In this document: one piece after another, positions 19,470-30,700 of the stretch | How positions within the stretch are numbered: position 1 is the first letter of the stretch | Layout: each line of letters starts with the position of its first letter | From: Fragilaria crotonensis | Lineage: Eukaryota > Bacillariophyta > Fragilariophyceae > Fragilariales > Fragilariaceae | Reading direction: 5' to 3' | Length of the DNA: 33,444 bases | NCBI GenBank assembly: GCA_022925895.1 | Contig: JAKSYS010000682.1 | Coordinates: 1-33,444 of the forward strand | Program-made: the position numbers and the translations under genes | The notes under the pieces: generated by a model | Told to the model about the DNA's origin: nothing | Databases searched by the model: none | The model's input: the letters and a program-made list of their open reading frames with translations, nothing else

Positions 19470-20437
19470 CTATTTCGCCTTCTTAGTTTTGGCATCACCA
19501 CCCAAAGCCTTGATAATCTGTTGAATAACCAACTTTCCCCAGTACCATTGCAGCATAGTGAAGAGAATTCCGAGCAGCATAACTGTGTACAAGGGCGACA
19601 CAAATTCTGGGTGATCGTTCGCGGCGGACAAACAGTCTGGTAGCACCCCAGTGAACATAACGTATGGAAAATACAACACTCTTGTCGCGACATAGAGCAG
19701 AGCGAATAGAACACGACTTATTTCATTGATCGTCTGGAGGCTCTTGGAGGTGGCAAGGTATGCATGCCACGCCTTTTGCTTGGGATGAAAAACTTGGATG
19801 AATACCATGAGTGTACCAATCAAGGATTCAATCAATGGACGAACTAGATTGCTTACCATCCACAATTGCCAACGGAATACTGCTGAGTTCTACAATCCCG
19901 AAAGAAGGGTACATAAGCGGATCCAATGGGGGTGCCATTCGAGAACAAACCCAGCGCAATGGCTGAAACAATGAAGGTTCCAACATGATGCACATGCATG
20001 ATTAGATCTCCCATACCATCGCTAACAACACCAACTGGAATATCCCAGATCATCATGGACTTGGTATCCGGAACAATGCAAGTGAGAAAGTGATGAAAGT
20101 GTTAGCAATGTCATGTTTGAATTGATTCGTTCCTTTCTTTTCGGCATCCGTCACTTACTGCGACGGAGAAACGAGCCATGAAGACGCCCGGCTGGTTAAC
20201 ATTCATCATTCCGCCGTCCCGATGATACATAAATCCGAGGTAGGTTTGGTAGATCATGAGTACTAAGGCGATCACCTGATGAGCTGTGAAGGAAGGTAGC
20301 ACCTTCCAGGGTCCATCCGGACAGACGTACTTGAACAAGAGAAACAACACAATGTGGATAGCCAATATAGACGACCCCAAAGGGATGATCACAGGGTCAT
20401 TAAGGATGGATTTAATGATGTACAAAATGGTAGACAT
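19470..20437 (-). CDS. TLC-domain (TRAM-LAG1-CLN8) multi-pass membrane protein, three exons, one frame change
   Basis: Exons on the minus strand are 20437-20159, 20059-19857 and 19792-19470. The introns are 99 nt (20060-20158, GTAAGT...CAAG) and 64 nt (19793-19856, GTAAGC...CAAG); both junctions are in phase (VA-SMMIWDIP and VD-VFHPKQKAW). The product of about 267 residues has six or so hydrophobic helices. The central motif GDLIMHVHHVGTFIVSAIA resembles the TLC-domain MHH signature, and ELSSIP and ISRVLFALLYVATRVLYFPY match later TLC helices. The C-terminus is KTKKAK, a possible ER-retrieval signal. TLC proteins act in ceramide synthesis, lipid handling or translocon assistance; this one cannot be placed further. 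Exon 2 changes frame near 19895-19902 (between VPFF and IVELSS), consistent with one extra G or two lost bases. Confidence 0.68.
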
Positions 20438-20634
20438 GACGACGTGTTGCGTCTATTTTGACAAAGATAGCGTTCGATTGGCAAATCGAAGTCTTTAAGG
20501 CCGTTAGTGGGTGTGTGTGTATTACGACGTATGTGTGAGGGCGTTTGTGTGAGACGTGTGTCAGAGTTTGACACCAAAAAAACAATGGTACTTGCACCGG
20601 GTACTTGTACCGGATCTGGTTTATGGGTCATGTC

Positions 20635-20701
20635 CAGGGGTGTTAATATTAGTCGATCCGGCCGGCGCGCCTTTTGACGACTAAAATAGTTATTTTAGTC
20701 G
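20635..20701. repeat. hAT left terminus with a perfect subterminal hairpin
   Basis: The terminus is at 20635. At 20678-20701 an 11-bp perfect inverted repeat with a 2-nt centre (cgactaaaata-gt-tattttagtcg) can form a hairpin. The word TTAGTCG also occurs at 20649-20655, so it is a repeated subterminal motif and a candidate transposase-binding site. Confidence 0.6.
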
Positions 20702-20853
20702 CGAAATCTGGGTCTCCAGTAGGCAACCCGGGGTGAGGGGTTTGTGGCAGTCAGATGATGTCATGATAGGCTAGAGTAGAGCGTCCGCCAGCTAGCTAGA
20801 GCAATTATTACTACTAATAGTAATCAAAGTGCACTATCCTCTAGTCGTACTAT

Positions 20854-21824
20854 CTACTTATGAATTTCCTCAAGCATGAAATACTGCTTGGCTTGGAGGA
20901 CCGCCTCAAGTCCAAAGTCCGAAAGGGACTTACGGAAATCATCCTTCTCCCACCGCAAGGTGGAGAAGTCTGATTCTACAGTACAAGTCCCTGGAAATAG
21001 CGTGGCGATGACACCACAAAACTCGGCAAGATTCTGGAAACTATCTCTTCCGATGACGTTCCATGCCTCAGAGAAAGATGCTGTACTCTTAGTGGAATCA
21101 ATGCTGTTCTTCAGCACCTCATCATTGCGGTAGTGCATGATAAGTGCACGGTGCTCATCAGCAATAAGATCGACGTGCACATCAGAGTATTGATGCTCCA
21201 GCCGAAACTTGAATGCACAGACCTGGCGAAGAAAATCACCGGGGCGGGTCTTGACCAATGCATTTGGTAGGATAGGCGGAAGCGCATTTTGATCAATAAA
21301 TGCTGTATTGTCCTCAGTGCGTAGCACGCAGATGTTGTGAATGCGATCGCAAGCCACGGTGAAGACACGTCCAATGTCAGTGAGCAACTTGTCTTGAGTT
21401 GACGCATCGGCTTCCTCGATAATTTCTTCTACCCAACTTGCCAGACCAACAAGATACTCGCGAATGCTGACCTTCAGCACTGAAAACGAACTGCTTGACA
21501 CGTAAGCTCCAGCATGTTCATGGAGTTCAATATCCGCAGGTGAAAGAGGACCTTGAACACCAACATCGTCAACAAAAGTTGATATCAACTTTTCAAATGC
21601 TGCATTTTGCTGCGACACCAACGTCGTTGCACCTTGTATGAAACGGAAAGTGATTGCAGTGTAGTTGGTGAATGCATTCATTGCTACAAGGTAAACCCAC
21701 CAGATCCGAGAAGGCGAAGTTGCAGGATTCTGCGATTGAATGTAGTTGAGCAGTGCCGGGCGATGCAACTTGAACCAGCTTGTAACTTTGTAGGATGATA
21801 GCCATCTATTCACAATACGTGGGC
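20854..21824 (-). pseudogene. hAT-like transposase, C-terminal part (split by insertion)
   Basis: The frame is open from the insertion junction to the stop at 20854, about 320 residues. It begins CPRIVNRWLSSYKVTSWFK, continues through WWVYLVAMNAF and FRFIQGATTLVSQQ, and ends with a hATC-like dimerisation segment (CTVESDFSTLRWEKDDFRKS...GLEAVLQAKQYF). This follows directly from the N-terminal part encoded at 33218-31688. A TGA inside the inverted repeat of the inserted element lies immediately upstream, and the GTG at 21813 is not a believable start, so this half has no start of its own. No frame change is seen within it. Confidence 0.75.
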
Positions 21825-21826
21825 AA
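21825..21826. other. Target-site duplication (AA), left copy
   Basis: AA directly precedes the CATCAG end of the inserted element and AA also follows its other end (31686-31687). Removing the element plus one AA joins the hAT transposase in frame (minus strand: GCT TGC CCA). Two bases alone could match by chance; the frame restoration is the supporting evidence. Confidence 0.6.
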
Positions 21827-21838
21827 CATCAGAAGGTG
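21827..21838 (+). repeat. Terminal inverted repeat, left
   Basis: CATCAGAAGGTG is the outer edge of the inserted element and is identical to the reverse complement of 31674-31685. Confidence 0.7.
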
Positions 21839-22271
21839 CAATATGGTAACTAAATTTTCACATGTTCAGTGTTACCGGATAATGGTGTCCGTCTTTCCTG
21901 TTCTTACAATGTACATGGTCGAGTAAACAAATATGTTAGCTTAACAATATATTGTTACTTTAAACCATATTAACAACATATTGCCTTGTTTCATAAACAT
22001 TTATGTTAAGATACTTTGCTTCTTGTTACTTTCGTATAACGACAATACACCATCTTTGTTAAGTGATTCCGTTGTAAAATGACCATATTTGTTGTCGTTT
22101 CTGTTGCTTAGTAGATATATATGCTGTTGTCTATGTTTCTTTGTAACTATATATGTTAATCCTAAATTCAATTGTACAAATCACAATTGTTGATTAAATC
22201 CACCTATATTGTTTCATTACGAGTTGCTGATGTTGTTGTCACTTCTAACGAGAAGGCACCCGATGCAACGT
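21839..22271. repeat. AT-rich left subterminal region with recurring motifs
   Basis: This non-coding stretch repeats words such as AACAATATATTG, AACCATATTAACAACATATTG and TATGTTA. The right subterminal region has a related arrangement (ACTTTTAACCATAT at about 31577-31590 followed by TAACAATATATG; on the left, ACTTTAAACCATATT near 21957-21971). Such repeats often bind transposase. No gene is seen. Confidence 0.5.
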
Positions 22272-23863
22272 CTAGTCATCATCTGAGTCCCAGTCCGCCT
22301 CGACAGGCACCATTGCTTCCGCTCTCTCCAACGTATTATTGGGCGCTGCACCACCTGCATCTAGCTCGTCATCCTGATTATCACCAGCATTCTTCTTTCC
22401 AGCGCTTGCCCTGCAGAAACGCATCAACTCCTTTTCCATTTGCTCGGCTTCCGGACACGCCCTGTCCTCTTCAACCACCTTGCGCAATGCATTGAACTGG
22501 CTAATTCCGTCTGACTCCACCCACTGTACTTGCATTGTCCCGCTTTTTTGGTATACTTTCCCGCCATTCTTCTTGCTTTCTTTTGTATTCCCTGCCCGCT
22601 GCCTGTTTCTGCTTCTGTTGTTGTGCTGTTGTTTTCTGTTCTTGGTCCAGTGCCTCCTGCCTCCTCCTCCGCTACGACTTTCCACTTCTCCAAGTAATTG
22701 TCGATTAGCAACAAACCGAAGGCTTCGTCGCTCACACTCACAATTTTGATCCATTGCTCTCTCGCGCCGCCGAAATGAGCTGTGTTGTTTTGCATTTCTC
22801 AAGACGTTCGCACCACAAACACATTCCAAGAAGTTGTTGAAGAACCAGAAGAACGCCCTTTTTCCCTTTCTGACGTAGATCTCCTGAGCTTGCAGAATTC
22901 CTCGAATGTGAAGAACTCTTCCCGCGCTTTTGAAGTCTTTGATTGCATCCCTTGCAATTTGGGAGCGGACTGTTCGCAAGTACTTCGTTTTTGGTTCAAC
23001 GCCCTAGTGAAACATTTTTCGTATGTCAATTGAAACACGAACGGATTCTTGGGCCTCTCCACCTCTCGCACCTTTTGAAAAGCCTTGGTGAATGACGCTT
23101 GACTGGTTACAAACTTGATCCTACGGAACAAGTTGTTTTTGACAAATATCGTAATCCGCTGAGCCACATTCTTCTCCACTGTCGGAACTTCCAACTCTGC
23201 ATTAAACTGCAACTCCCGCGGCCTGTAATCATTTGTTGCTCTCCTTGGGGGCTTTGACGCCTTTGAAGTTCCGTCGTCCTCGCTCGGAGGATCAGCCGCA
23301 CCTTCCTGGGCACGGCGGCTCGACTCCTTACGATTCTGTTGCTGACGTTTCAAGGAGTTGCTGCGACGACGAGAATCCTCGTCATCGCCCGATGATTCGT
23401 CGTCATCTGGTGAGTCATGCATAGCATCGGGGGTTCGAGGAACTTTCCCCCCCGCCTCGGTATCATCATCCCTGTCGCCATCAGTAGATTTGTAGGACGA
23501 GTCATCATGATCCGAGTCCTTTCGTTCAGAACCCGGGTTGTTGCGTGGTGGGGGCGGTGCCCTTTTTGCTTTTGCCCTGTTTGTTTTTTTCCTCTTTGCC
23601 TTGCCGCCCGAACCAACAACTCGCTTTTTTCCCGGTTTCTCCAGCTCAACTGTCTCCACAGGCTCCGTTTGCTGTACTGTCTCCAATAGTTTTGCACGTT
23701 TTGCCGCCTTCCTTTTCTCCTCTTTCAGTTTCCTCTTTGTCCGCGCCGTTGGTGTTTCGGGTTCACCGTTCCTGTCTAGACGAACGCGTCCGCCTTGTCC
23801 TTGTTTGCTCCGAGTGCGCGTTGCTGGTGAGGATTCCAGAATGTTTGTCACCACTGGAGGCAT
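22272..23863 (-). pseudogene. Element-borne gene of unknown function, frame broken
   Basis: The first segment starts at the ATG at 23863 (the upstream TTG is not used). It encodes a Lys/Arg-rich N-terminus with nuclear-localisation-like clusters (RTKRKLKEEKRKAAKRAK) and then long acidic Asp/Ser stretches. A better-structured part follows (RITIFVKNNLFRRIKFVTSQ, FQLTYEKCFTRALNQKRSTC). It then alternates between two frames: EEFFTFEEFCKLRRSTSERE in one, RAFFWFFNNFLECVCGANV in another, and DEAFGLLLIDNYLEKWKVV with GKYTKKAGQCKYSGWSQ in a third. It finally reaches LRKVVEEDRACPEAEQMEKE and an acidic C-terminus ending WDSDDD. At least four frame changes are needed. The family is unknown to me. It diverges from the next gene across 1.2 kb of AT-rich DNA. 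A DNA-binding accessory protein is a guess only. Confidence 0.55.
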
Positions 23864-25029
23864 GACGGCTGCAATGGACAAGTACAAAAAGCAAGCAATG
23901 GGTTAGAAACAAGTCTGACTGGTACGTTTCAATTCGCAGCAAGTGTGAGTTCGATAACAAGATTGCAATTTTTAGTCATGTACTCTTATTTTTGAATCAG
24001 ATAACAGTTTAGGAAGCGTGCACTTGTTGTCCTGTTTGTTCATCATGTAACTGTACATGATTTGAACATAAATTTATTATGTTCAATTTTAACAATAATT
24101 TAACATGTGTATGTCATTTATGTTGTTTGAATGTACTTGCGTGTTCACTACATAACTTCATAAATGTACAGTTTCATCTTCTTGGATGGATATGTGTAAG
24201 TTTTTGAATATATACGACATGTGTGTAGTGCAGTCTTGTTTTTGCATGGGCGGCCTCGCCAATCATGTATCGTCAGTACTGGTAAATGTCGTACGCAGCA
24301 GTGGTACTACTAGTTTGTGTATATATGTTTATTAGTACGGTGTATACAAATATATTTATTAACATATCTTTGAATATGTGTGTCGCGTTGAATACATAGG
24401 TGGATTATGAATCTTATGACAGTTTGAGACACGGATCAAAAAAAATTGTCTACTGTTGATACGTATGCTGCAGTACAACGGCCATGTAGCAGTATGCAGT
24501 CCAGTCATGGGAAACTAATAAATCATACATACATGTAAATAAGCATTCTCTTTTTTTCTGACTATTGAACTTGATTAACACAAATATTTATGCAATGTGT
24601 ATGTCATTTTATTTTACATATACACACATAATTATTTAACATTGCTACGAATTAAATCTGTATATGAAAACCATGTATATATGGCTGTACTCGTGCAATT
24701 ACTCTAAGTAAATGCACCTCATTTAAAGGTCTTGGTTGGAGTTTTTATGTGTGAAGTTTCCTTTTTTTGCATAGCACGTAGTGTATCTTGTTTTGCCTGT
24801 TTTCTGCGCGCACTGACACCAAAAATCACAATCTGGTGTCAGAGTACTTCTATGAAGTACTTCGTTCATTGATTGTGTTTCGCAACATAACGTCGCCGTC
24901 GGATCGTTCTCGCTTCCTTTGAGACGAATAGACAGTCCGCGCCAGGAAGCGTGTTGATTGCTTTGTCGAAAAGGACGCGGAACTGGCATTGTGCGGCTCA
25001 CTACCTGCCAGGAAGCAGTAGAGAGCCCG
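23864..25029. other. AT-rich divergent spacer inside the inserted element
   Basis: This 1.17-kb spacer separates the diverging element genes. A 15-bp direct repeat (atgtgtatgtcattt) occurs at 24105-24119 and 24595-24609, with other ATGTGTAT and AACATAAATTTATTA words nearby. A GTAC-type cluster occurs around 24280-24310. It probably contains both promoters. Short frames here have no recognisable protein. Confidence 0.45.
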
Positions 25030-26612
25030 ATGTCGCCAAATCGACGCGACGTTGATTGCGTTGGCGAGGAGGTTGTTGTGGAGAACCGGATGACGGTTGC
25101 AGTGGAGAGGAAGGTTGTGGGAGTGGGGTTGGCGAAGACGAAGAAGCTCGCAAAGAAGAGGAAGTTTGCGAAGAGGAAGGCTGCGGAGACCGGGAATAGG
25201 ACTTCCCCAACTATGGCGTGTGTCAGGAACCTGGGGAACTCGCCACGTGTTCCGGGAGCAAGTGTTGGGGCGGACGGTGGGAAATTCCTTCCTACTGGGC
25301 GCGACGAGAGGCAGAATCGCCCAACTCATCAGCGCATTATGACGCTGTTGTCCATGGCCGTTGTTCCGGAGGAGAGGATTGCATTCAGGCGGAGATTTGT
25401 GAAGGCCATCGGGGTGGTGATAGGGAGTGCCGCGAATTCTTGTGCTTTACTCCCGTGAGCGTCATTGCAAAGGCTTTTAGATGCAAGCCGTTTCAATTGC
25501 GTTCGGCTGCCGACATGTTCCCAGAGTCCGGACTCCAGTCGGAGTTCCTCAACGAGTTCTACGTGATGGACGTGATACTCAATCGGGCTCCTTCACCGGC
25601 CGTTTTGACTGGCGGTGGGAAGGGAGGAGGGAGTGGTGGTGGCGGCCGTCGTTGGCATCGCGATGACTGCGATGCAGTTCGTCATGCCCTGTCACGCAAA
25701 CCGGAAGACATTGGCCCTGGGATGGATCATTTCTACCGGGCTGCAATTCTGTTCCTACCTCAGTGTGGGGTGTTCTATTGTCACCGTGACCGTCACGTTG
25801 GGGATGCTGGCGTGCCAGGCACGCTGAGAGCATACGATATGAGCTGGCTCCGCTTGCAGAGGGTGGAGGGAACAGAACACGACTTCCCGTTGTATGCCTT
25901 TGGCGGTGACAGCTTTGTGAGGCGGTTCTATTTTGATCACGGTCTAGGCGACAACCGCCGTGTTTCTGCGTGGAGGATCTCCACGGGGTACCTACCCAGT
26001 TCCCTACAGAATCGGGTGGTGTACAGGGCCGTTCACAATAGTGATGCTGAATTACCTGCGTTACCACCGGATTTCATTGCTGGCGTTGACCTGCGGACTG
26101 TCCCTGCTGACTACCGCGCTCATGAATTCCGCAACAAACTCAAAAATTCTAGTAGTGCGAAGTTTGATTGCCGGCATTACGTTGACGGCAGCCACCACTA
26201 CAATCTGCAGGAGTCTTGCTGGATCATTGATCCAGAAGAAACTCACTTTGTTGATGTTCACGTTCGCGTCGATGGAATTCCAAACCGTGAGTCTGTCGTT
26301 GCCATACGGAACGTAACGAAGATCAGTACGTGCGATGACCACCTTGAGTTGCTGGAGCGGTTGACGTCGCGGTGTCGAGAGATCCGAGTGTCGGGGGCGA
26401 AGGGCACTGCCAGGGCTAAGTCGTCCGATGTCGGTTCAATGTTTGCACTGGGCACCAGAATCGAGAAAAAAGAGTCCCCAACAGGCCTTGCTGTTCATGG
26501 CAAAATTCCGTACGCAGCCAATGGATGTGTTTTGGATAGTGTCCTCCGGGGTCTCGTGGTTGACTTGGCAACCCTTGGGAGTCGCTGTTTCCTGTGGTCT
26601 ACTCCGTGGTAA
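25030..26612 (+). pseudogene. Element-borne gene, N-terminal and middle part (function unknown)
   Basis: A first segment from the ATG at 25030 encodes a basic Lys-rich stretch (KTKKLAKKRKFAKRKA), likely a nuclear-localisation signal. After a frame change near 25200 the protein continues to 26612: a Cys-containing motif (GELATCSGSKCWGGRWEIPS), ECREFLCFTPVSVIAKAFRC, NEFYVMDVILNRAPSP, YCHRDRHVGDAGVPG, FGGDSFVRRFYFDHGLGDN, LPPDFIAGVDLRTVPADYR and YNLQESCWIIDPEETHFVDV. I recognise no named domain. Base composition is GC-richer than the flanking transposon ends. The frame changes again after about 26590 to enter an Asp-rich linker (codons at 26716-26749). It is treated as the upstream part of the gene whose C-terminal part lies at 26750-27718. 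Confidence 0.5.
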
Positions 26613-26749
26613 GGGACACCGAGGAGAACTCTGGACTGAGTCCGGTGCCACCGATGGATGGCGTTGCCCTTCCGATTGGGGGTCGTGCGGGGTGGGTCGG
26701 ATTGCGACAACGAGAATTGTGATGATGATGATGACGATGACGAATGACG

Positions 26750-27718
26750 ACGAAGAGACGATGGCGATTGCCTTCGCGAGAAACTTCGGAGGAAAATGGA
26801 AGCGTTGGAGCGTAGACAACGGGTCGGATACACCGTCGACATGAGCATAAACCTGGGCAATTCCTCGCACTACGACGTGAACGATGCCTCGCAGGGCTAT
26901 AGTGTGTGGACAGAGGAGGTGCTGGGCCTTGGGAAGAACTGGTATTTTGTTATCCCCAGTGTGTGTGGCCTGCGACCGGGCACGAAAACCAAGTTCAGTG
27001 GCATGGCGGTGAAACTTGGCCACGGCGTGGCCATCAGCTGGGATGGCAGGGTGATCCGGCACTGCACGTCAGTTTCCTGTCCAGACGGGATGGAACGTGG
27101 GTTTGTTGCCAGGAAGAGGGAGTCTCCCTTCCGAAATTATCTTTATGGAACTTTCACGGCAGCGAAGGAAAAAATTGTGGAGGCGGGGCGCGCCGCGTGT
27201 GCCGACTGTTTCTGTCCCCAAAAGCCCTCTCCTGTTAAAGCGGTGGTGGATCGCAAGAAGCGGCCAAACAGGAGGAGGAGAAGACCCCGTGGGGGGGGCC
27301 TCGGATTGAATCCAGGGATGCCGTGGTTGCAGGTTGTCCTGCTGTTGAGTTCGCATCTGTCGAGCCGACAGTTGAGCTCCCCTCCGTCGTGCCGCTGGTT
27401 TGTTGGAAGGGAGCTGCTTGTGGCGAGTGGCCATGCTGTTCCGACAAACGGAAGAAAGGGGATCTTGGTCGTGATTCTCCGTCCCATGCCGACTGGCAGA
27501 ATGAAGATGCCACCGATGATGGTGGCAACAAGTGGCGATTCCGTTCTCTAAATTGGGTGCCGGCTGTGGGCGATCGGGCACCCCGCTGCACAGATGCTTG
27601 CGTGGACAAGGAAACACGTACAGCTGGTGGGAGTGTGGCTTTTGGTGGCTGGCGGGTGCGGCCAACTGACCTGGAGGTTGGTGGAAGGTACACAATACCG
27701 AGGAAACAAAAAAAATAA
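26750..27718 (+). pseudogene. Element-borne gene, C-terminal part with Fe(II)/2-oxoglutarate dioxygenase-like HxD...H pattern
   Basis: Within the open frame from 26796 the segment SINLGNSSHYDVNDASQGYS contains an HYD triad (26868-26876). After WYFVIPS and FSGMAVKLGHGVAISWDG, a distal His occurs in RVIRHCTSVS (27060-27062), 64 residues after the first His. HxD, then a G-x-x-I-x-W-D-G strand leading into His, is the metal-site layout of double-stranded beta-helix Fe(II)/2OG dioxygenases, including TET/JBP base oxygenases. An Arg 12 residues after the distal His could contact 2-oxoglutarate. A Lys/Arg-rich tail follows. The frame shifts at or near a run of eight G (27291-27298) into a segment ending TIPRKQKK at the stop before 27718. 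It converges on the transposase gene. Motifs are seen; enzyme class is inferred; substrate is unknown. Confidence 0.5.
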
Positions 27719-27791
27719 ACAACATGTTCGATTTGAATTCAGAAACTACTCCTTCTACTGGTTCTATCATTGATGGCACCCAAAGGACTGC

Positions 27792-30700
27792 CTACCCCTT
27801 GTTTGTCTTCGTGGGAGCTTCCCTTCTGCGTTTCAAATTCCCTGTGGACTGTTGTGTGGCAGTGGCCTTCACAGCCTTCGCAGCCTTTGCCGCCGCTTTC
27901 TCTGTGGCGGTGTCCTCCCTCTTCTTCTTGGCAGCGACCTTTTCGGCCTTCTTTGCAGCAACCTCGGCTCCAAACTCTTCGGGGTCTTGACCCTATGCAC
28001 TCCCGGCCACTTGGCAGGCGGCTGACAAATTCTTTCTCGTACTCCTCTTCAAACCAAGTGTCGTCGTCGACGTCGTGTTCCAAATCGTGATGACACTTAT
28101 TGATGAGAGAATCCCACGCTTGGCCACTCCGCCTTCCGACGGATCAAAAACAGGTGACACCGCTTGCGCCTCGGCGCTTTCTCTACTCCAAATGGGGGGA
28201 CGTCTTCGATGCCGAGTACTGGAGATAAGATTGACTTGACGTCCACCAGGAACAAGGTGGGATGTCTCTCATCGGGTGAGTGGAAATGTGGGGTGTAGCG
28301 CCCTATGAGAGTGTTCGGAGTGTCGAGGTCGCCAACGGAAACTGGATCAAACGAATGGGCGACAGCGTACAATCCGGCTTCCAAATTTTTCTGCCCATTT
28401 GCTTTGATGTTAATGCGCTCTCCGTTTGGAAGCCCGCGAAGATCAACAAAGGTGTGGATGAATGCTGGGTAATTGCGAGGGTATCCTTCCCACTTGATCA
28501 TTGCGCTGTCGTTCCAGGCTTTGCCATCGTAACAGGGGTGAGCGCGGTACTTGTTGCCCTTACGGTCGGTAAACAATGTGAAGCATGGAAGTGAGTGCTG
28601 TGGCACCTTGGGCAAGCAGTGTTGACTCAGGAAGTCCATCACTCGGGTTGAAAGGTGGGCTGTCTCCATGTTGTCACCGGGAGACGGGTGAGTCCAGCGG
28701 CACGCTGAAAATTCATCACCAGTCTTCCATGAAAGGTTGAAGTGTCGGCCACCCTTGCCGTCAACAAGTAATGCAACGGGTTGACCTGCTCTGTTGCAGG
28801 CATCGCTTTTTTATCGGTGTCCATGTCCGCGGAAGCAAGCGATACAACAAGATTCTCAACGTAGCGATGGGCAGCTTGCTTGGTGAATGAAACGGCTCGT
28901 TTCTGGGTGTTCCGTGATGTTACCTTTGCGAGTGGAATGTGGGCTGACTCCGCGTACGAACTGTTTACATTCTCTGGGACGCCGTGGTCAAGAATGTCCT
29001 CGCACAGATGCAGGACCAAATGTGTCTTGATTGTGTTGTTTCCCATTGCTCCTGGGCGAGGTGCCACTTCAGCAACAACACGCATCAGCCACTGAACTGC
29101 CACATGCGAACGCTTCACCATTTTCTTTGGAATGGATGGTTGCTTCATCCATTGATGCCACACTAGAAGAGCAGTCACGATGTCAATCCAATCGGTGACA
29201 TGGTTTTCGTAACGAAGCCTTTGGTCGGGAACCCCAAGTCTCGGTTCCTTCTTCCCGACATCAAAGATAGCGCGGAAGCAGGTGGTGTGCAACGCAAATA
29301 ACTTCACCAAAGGCACCCCGCCATCTCGTGTCCCATCAGATTGGTTCCTGATGAGAATCCCTTGGGAAAGTTGGTTCGCGGGACGTCGCGGTCACTCTGT
29401 CTCGACAGTTTGCGGCCCAATTTTGCACACAGTTGATCGTACTCCTTCAATGCGTTGGACTTGGGACCGGCTTGGGTGGAGAAAGCCTGCAGGCAGTATT
29501 TGAACCAACCAAGAGAAATCAAGTGCAGCATCTCACCTGGACAGGCACCAAAAATGCCCCGCTGATTGTGCAGACCAAAACGAACCCTGGCAAAGCCGTT
29601 TTAAGGTAGGTCTGTGACAGCAATTGGAGCTCGTTGGTAAAACCCTTGCGTACAAGGGTGTCCATTTTTCTCGGAAGGCGGTGGGGAAACTTAGACTTCG
29701 AGTAACCAGTCAAGTATGTAGGGCACTCACAGATGCGACAAAGTTGTTTGATCTGTGAAAATCGGGCGGTGTAGTGCCCACATAGGCGGTCGTGACCCTC
29801 TGTGTCACCAATGATGAACGGGACATACGGGTGGAACACGACGGGGTGCATTGTTCCGTTGTACTGCAGATTCCATCGGAAGCCGTACTTTTGTAACTGC
29901 AAAAAACCAGACTCTTCGAGAATAAACTGGATCTGCATGTGTGTCTCGTTGAGGAGTAATGTCGCCCAGCTGACATTTTCATCAGGGCACCGAATTGGGT
30001 TGTTGACGCGGTGCACATCCTTTGGCAAGTCTGCGGGTGCATTGAACTTGGGATCAATTTCGGCGTCCGATGGGAGGTTGGCGGGGGTGCTGTGATTGAT
30101 GTATCCAAGGATGCGCATGGCGCTTGGAAGGCGGCGCGTAATGTGGTTCAAAAGGCCGTGCGAGACTGTTATGGGCTCCATCTGGAGCCGTCCGGCCATG
30201 TCGATGTGGGTCTTGTCCATCGCCATGACACAAGGTAGGAGCATGTCAACACCGGGGTCCTTTATCAGGGCATCGTACGTCTTTCTGTAACAACGACCTG
30301 TGTGTATGTCACCAACATCGGACGATGCTTGTGGTGCAACAAACGGATCCTTTGCTTCATCAAAAAAATAATTTGTGTCCTGATTAAGTGTGGGACATGA
30401 GAGAAGCGACGCGAACACCTCGCGGGCATCAAAAAAAACCATGGACACTATCCTCTGCGTGTAAGGGAGATACAATTTCTTCTCCTTGGGGATCAGTCCA
30501 TTCATATTATACCTTTCGTACAACTTGGCGATGACCTTCTCGCGAGTTGGTTGAAAACCCTCGCGGAACACATGACCACTTGCGTTTGATTTGGCAGCCC
30601 ACTTCAGTATGACGGTAAATGCTTTGAGAGGACAGTGCAGCTTTCTAAGGAGATCCAATAACTCAATTAGGACCTTCTCCTCCTGGGAAAATCGCGCGAG

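Noticed and set aside
25579-26067. Minus-strand frames within the oxygenase-like cargo gene
   Set aside because: They are shadows of a GC-rich gene and have no features of their own.
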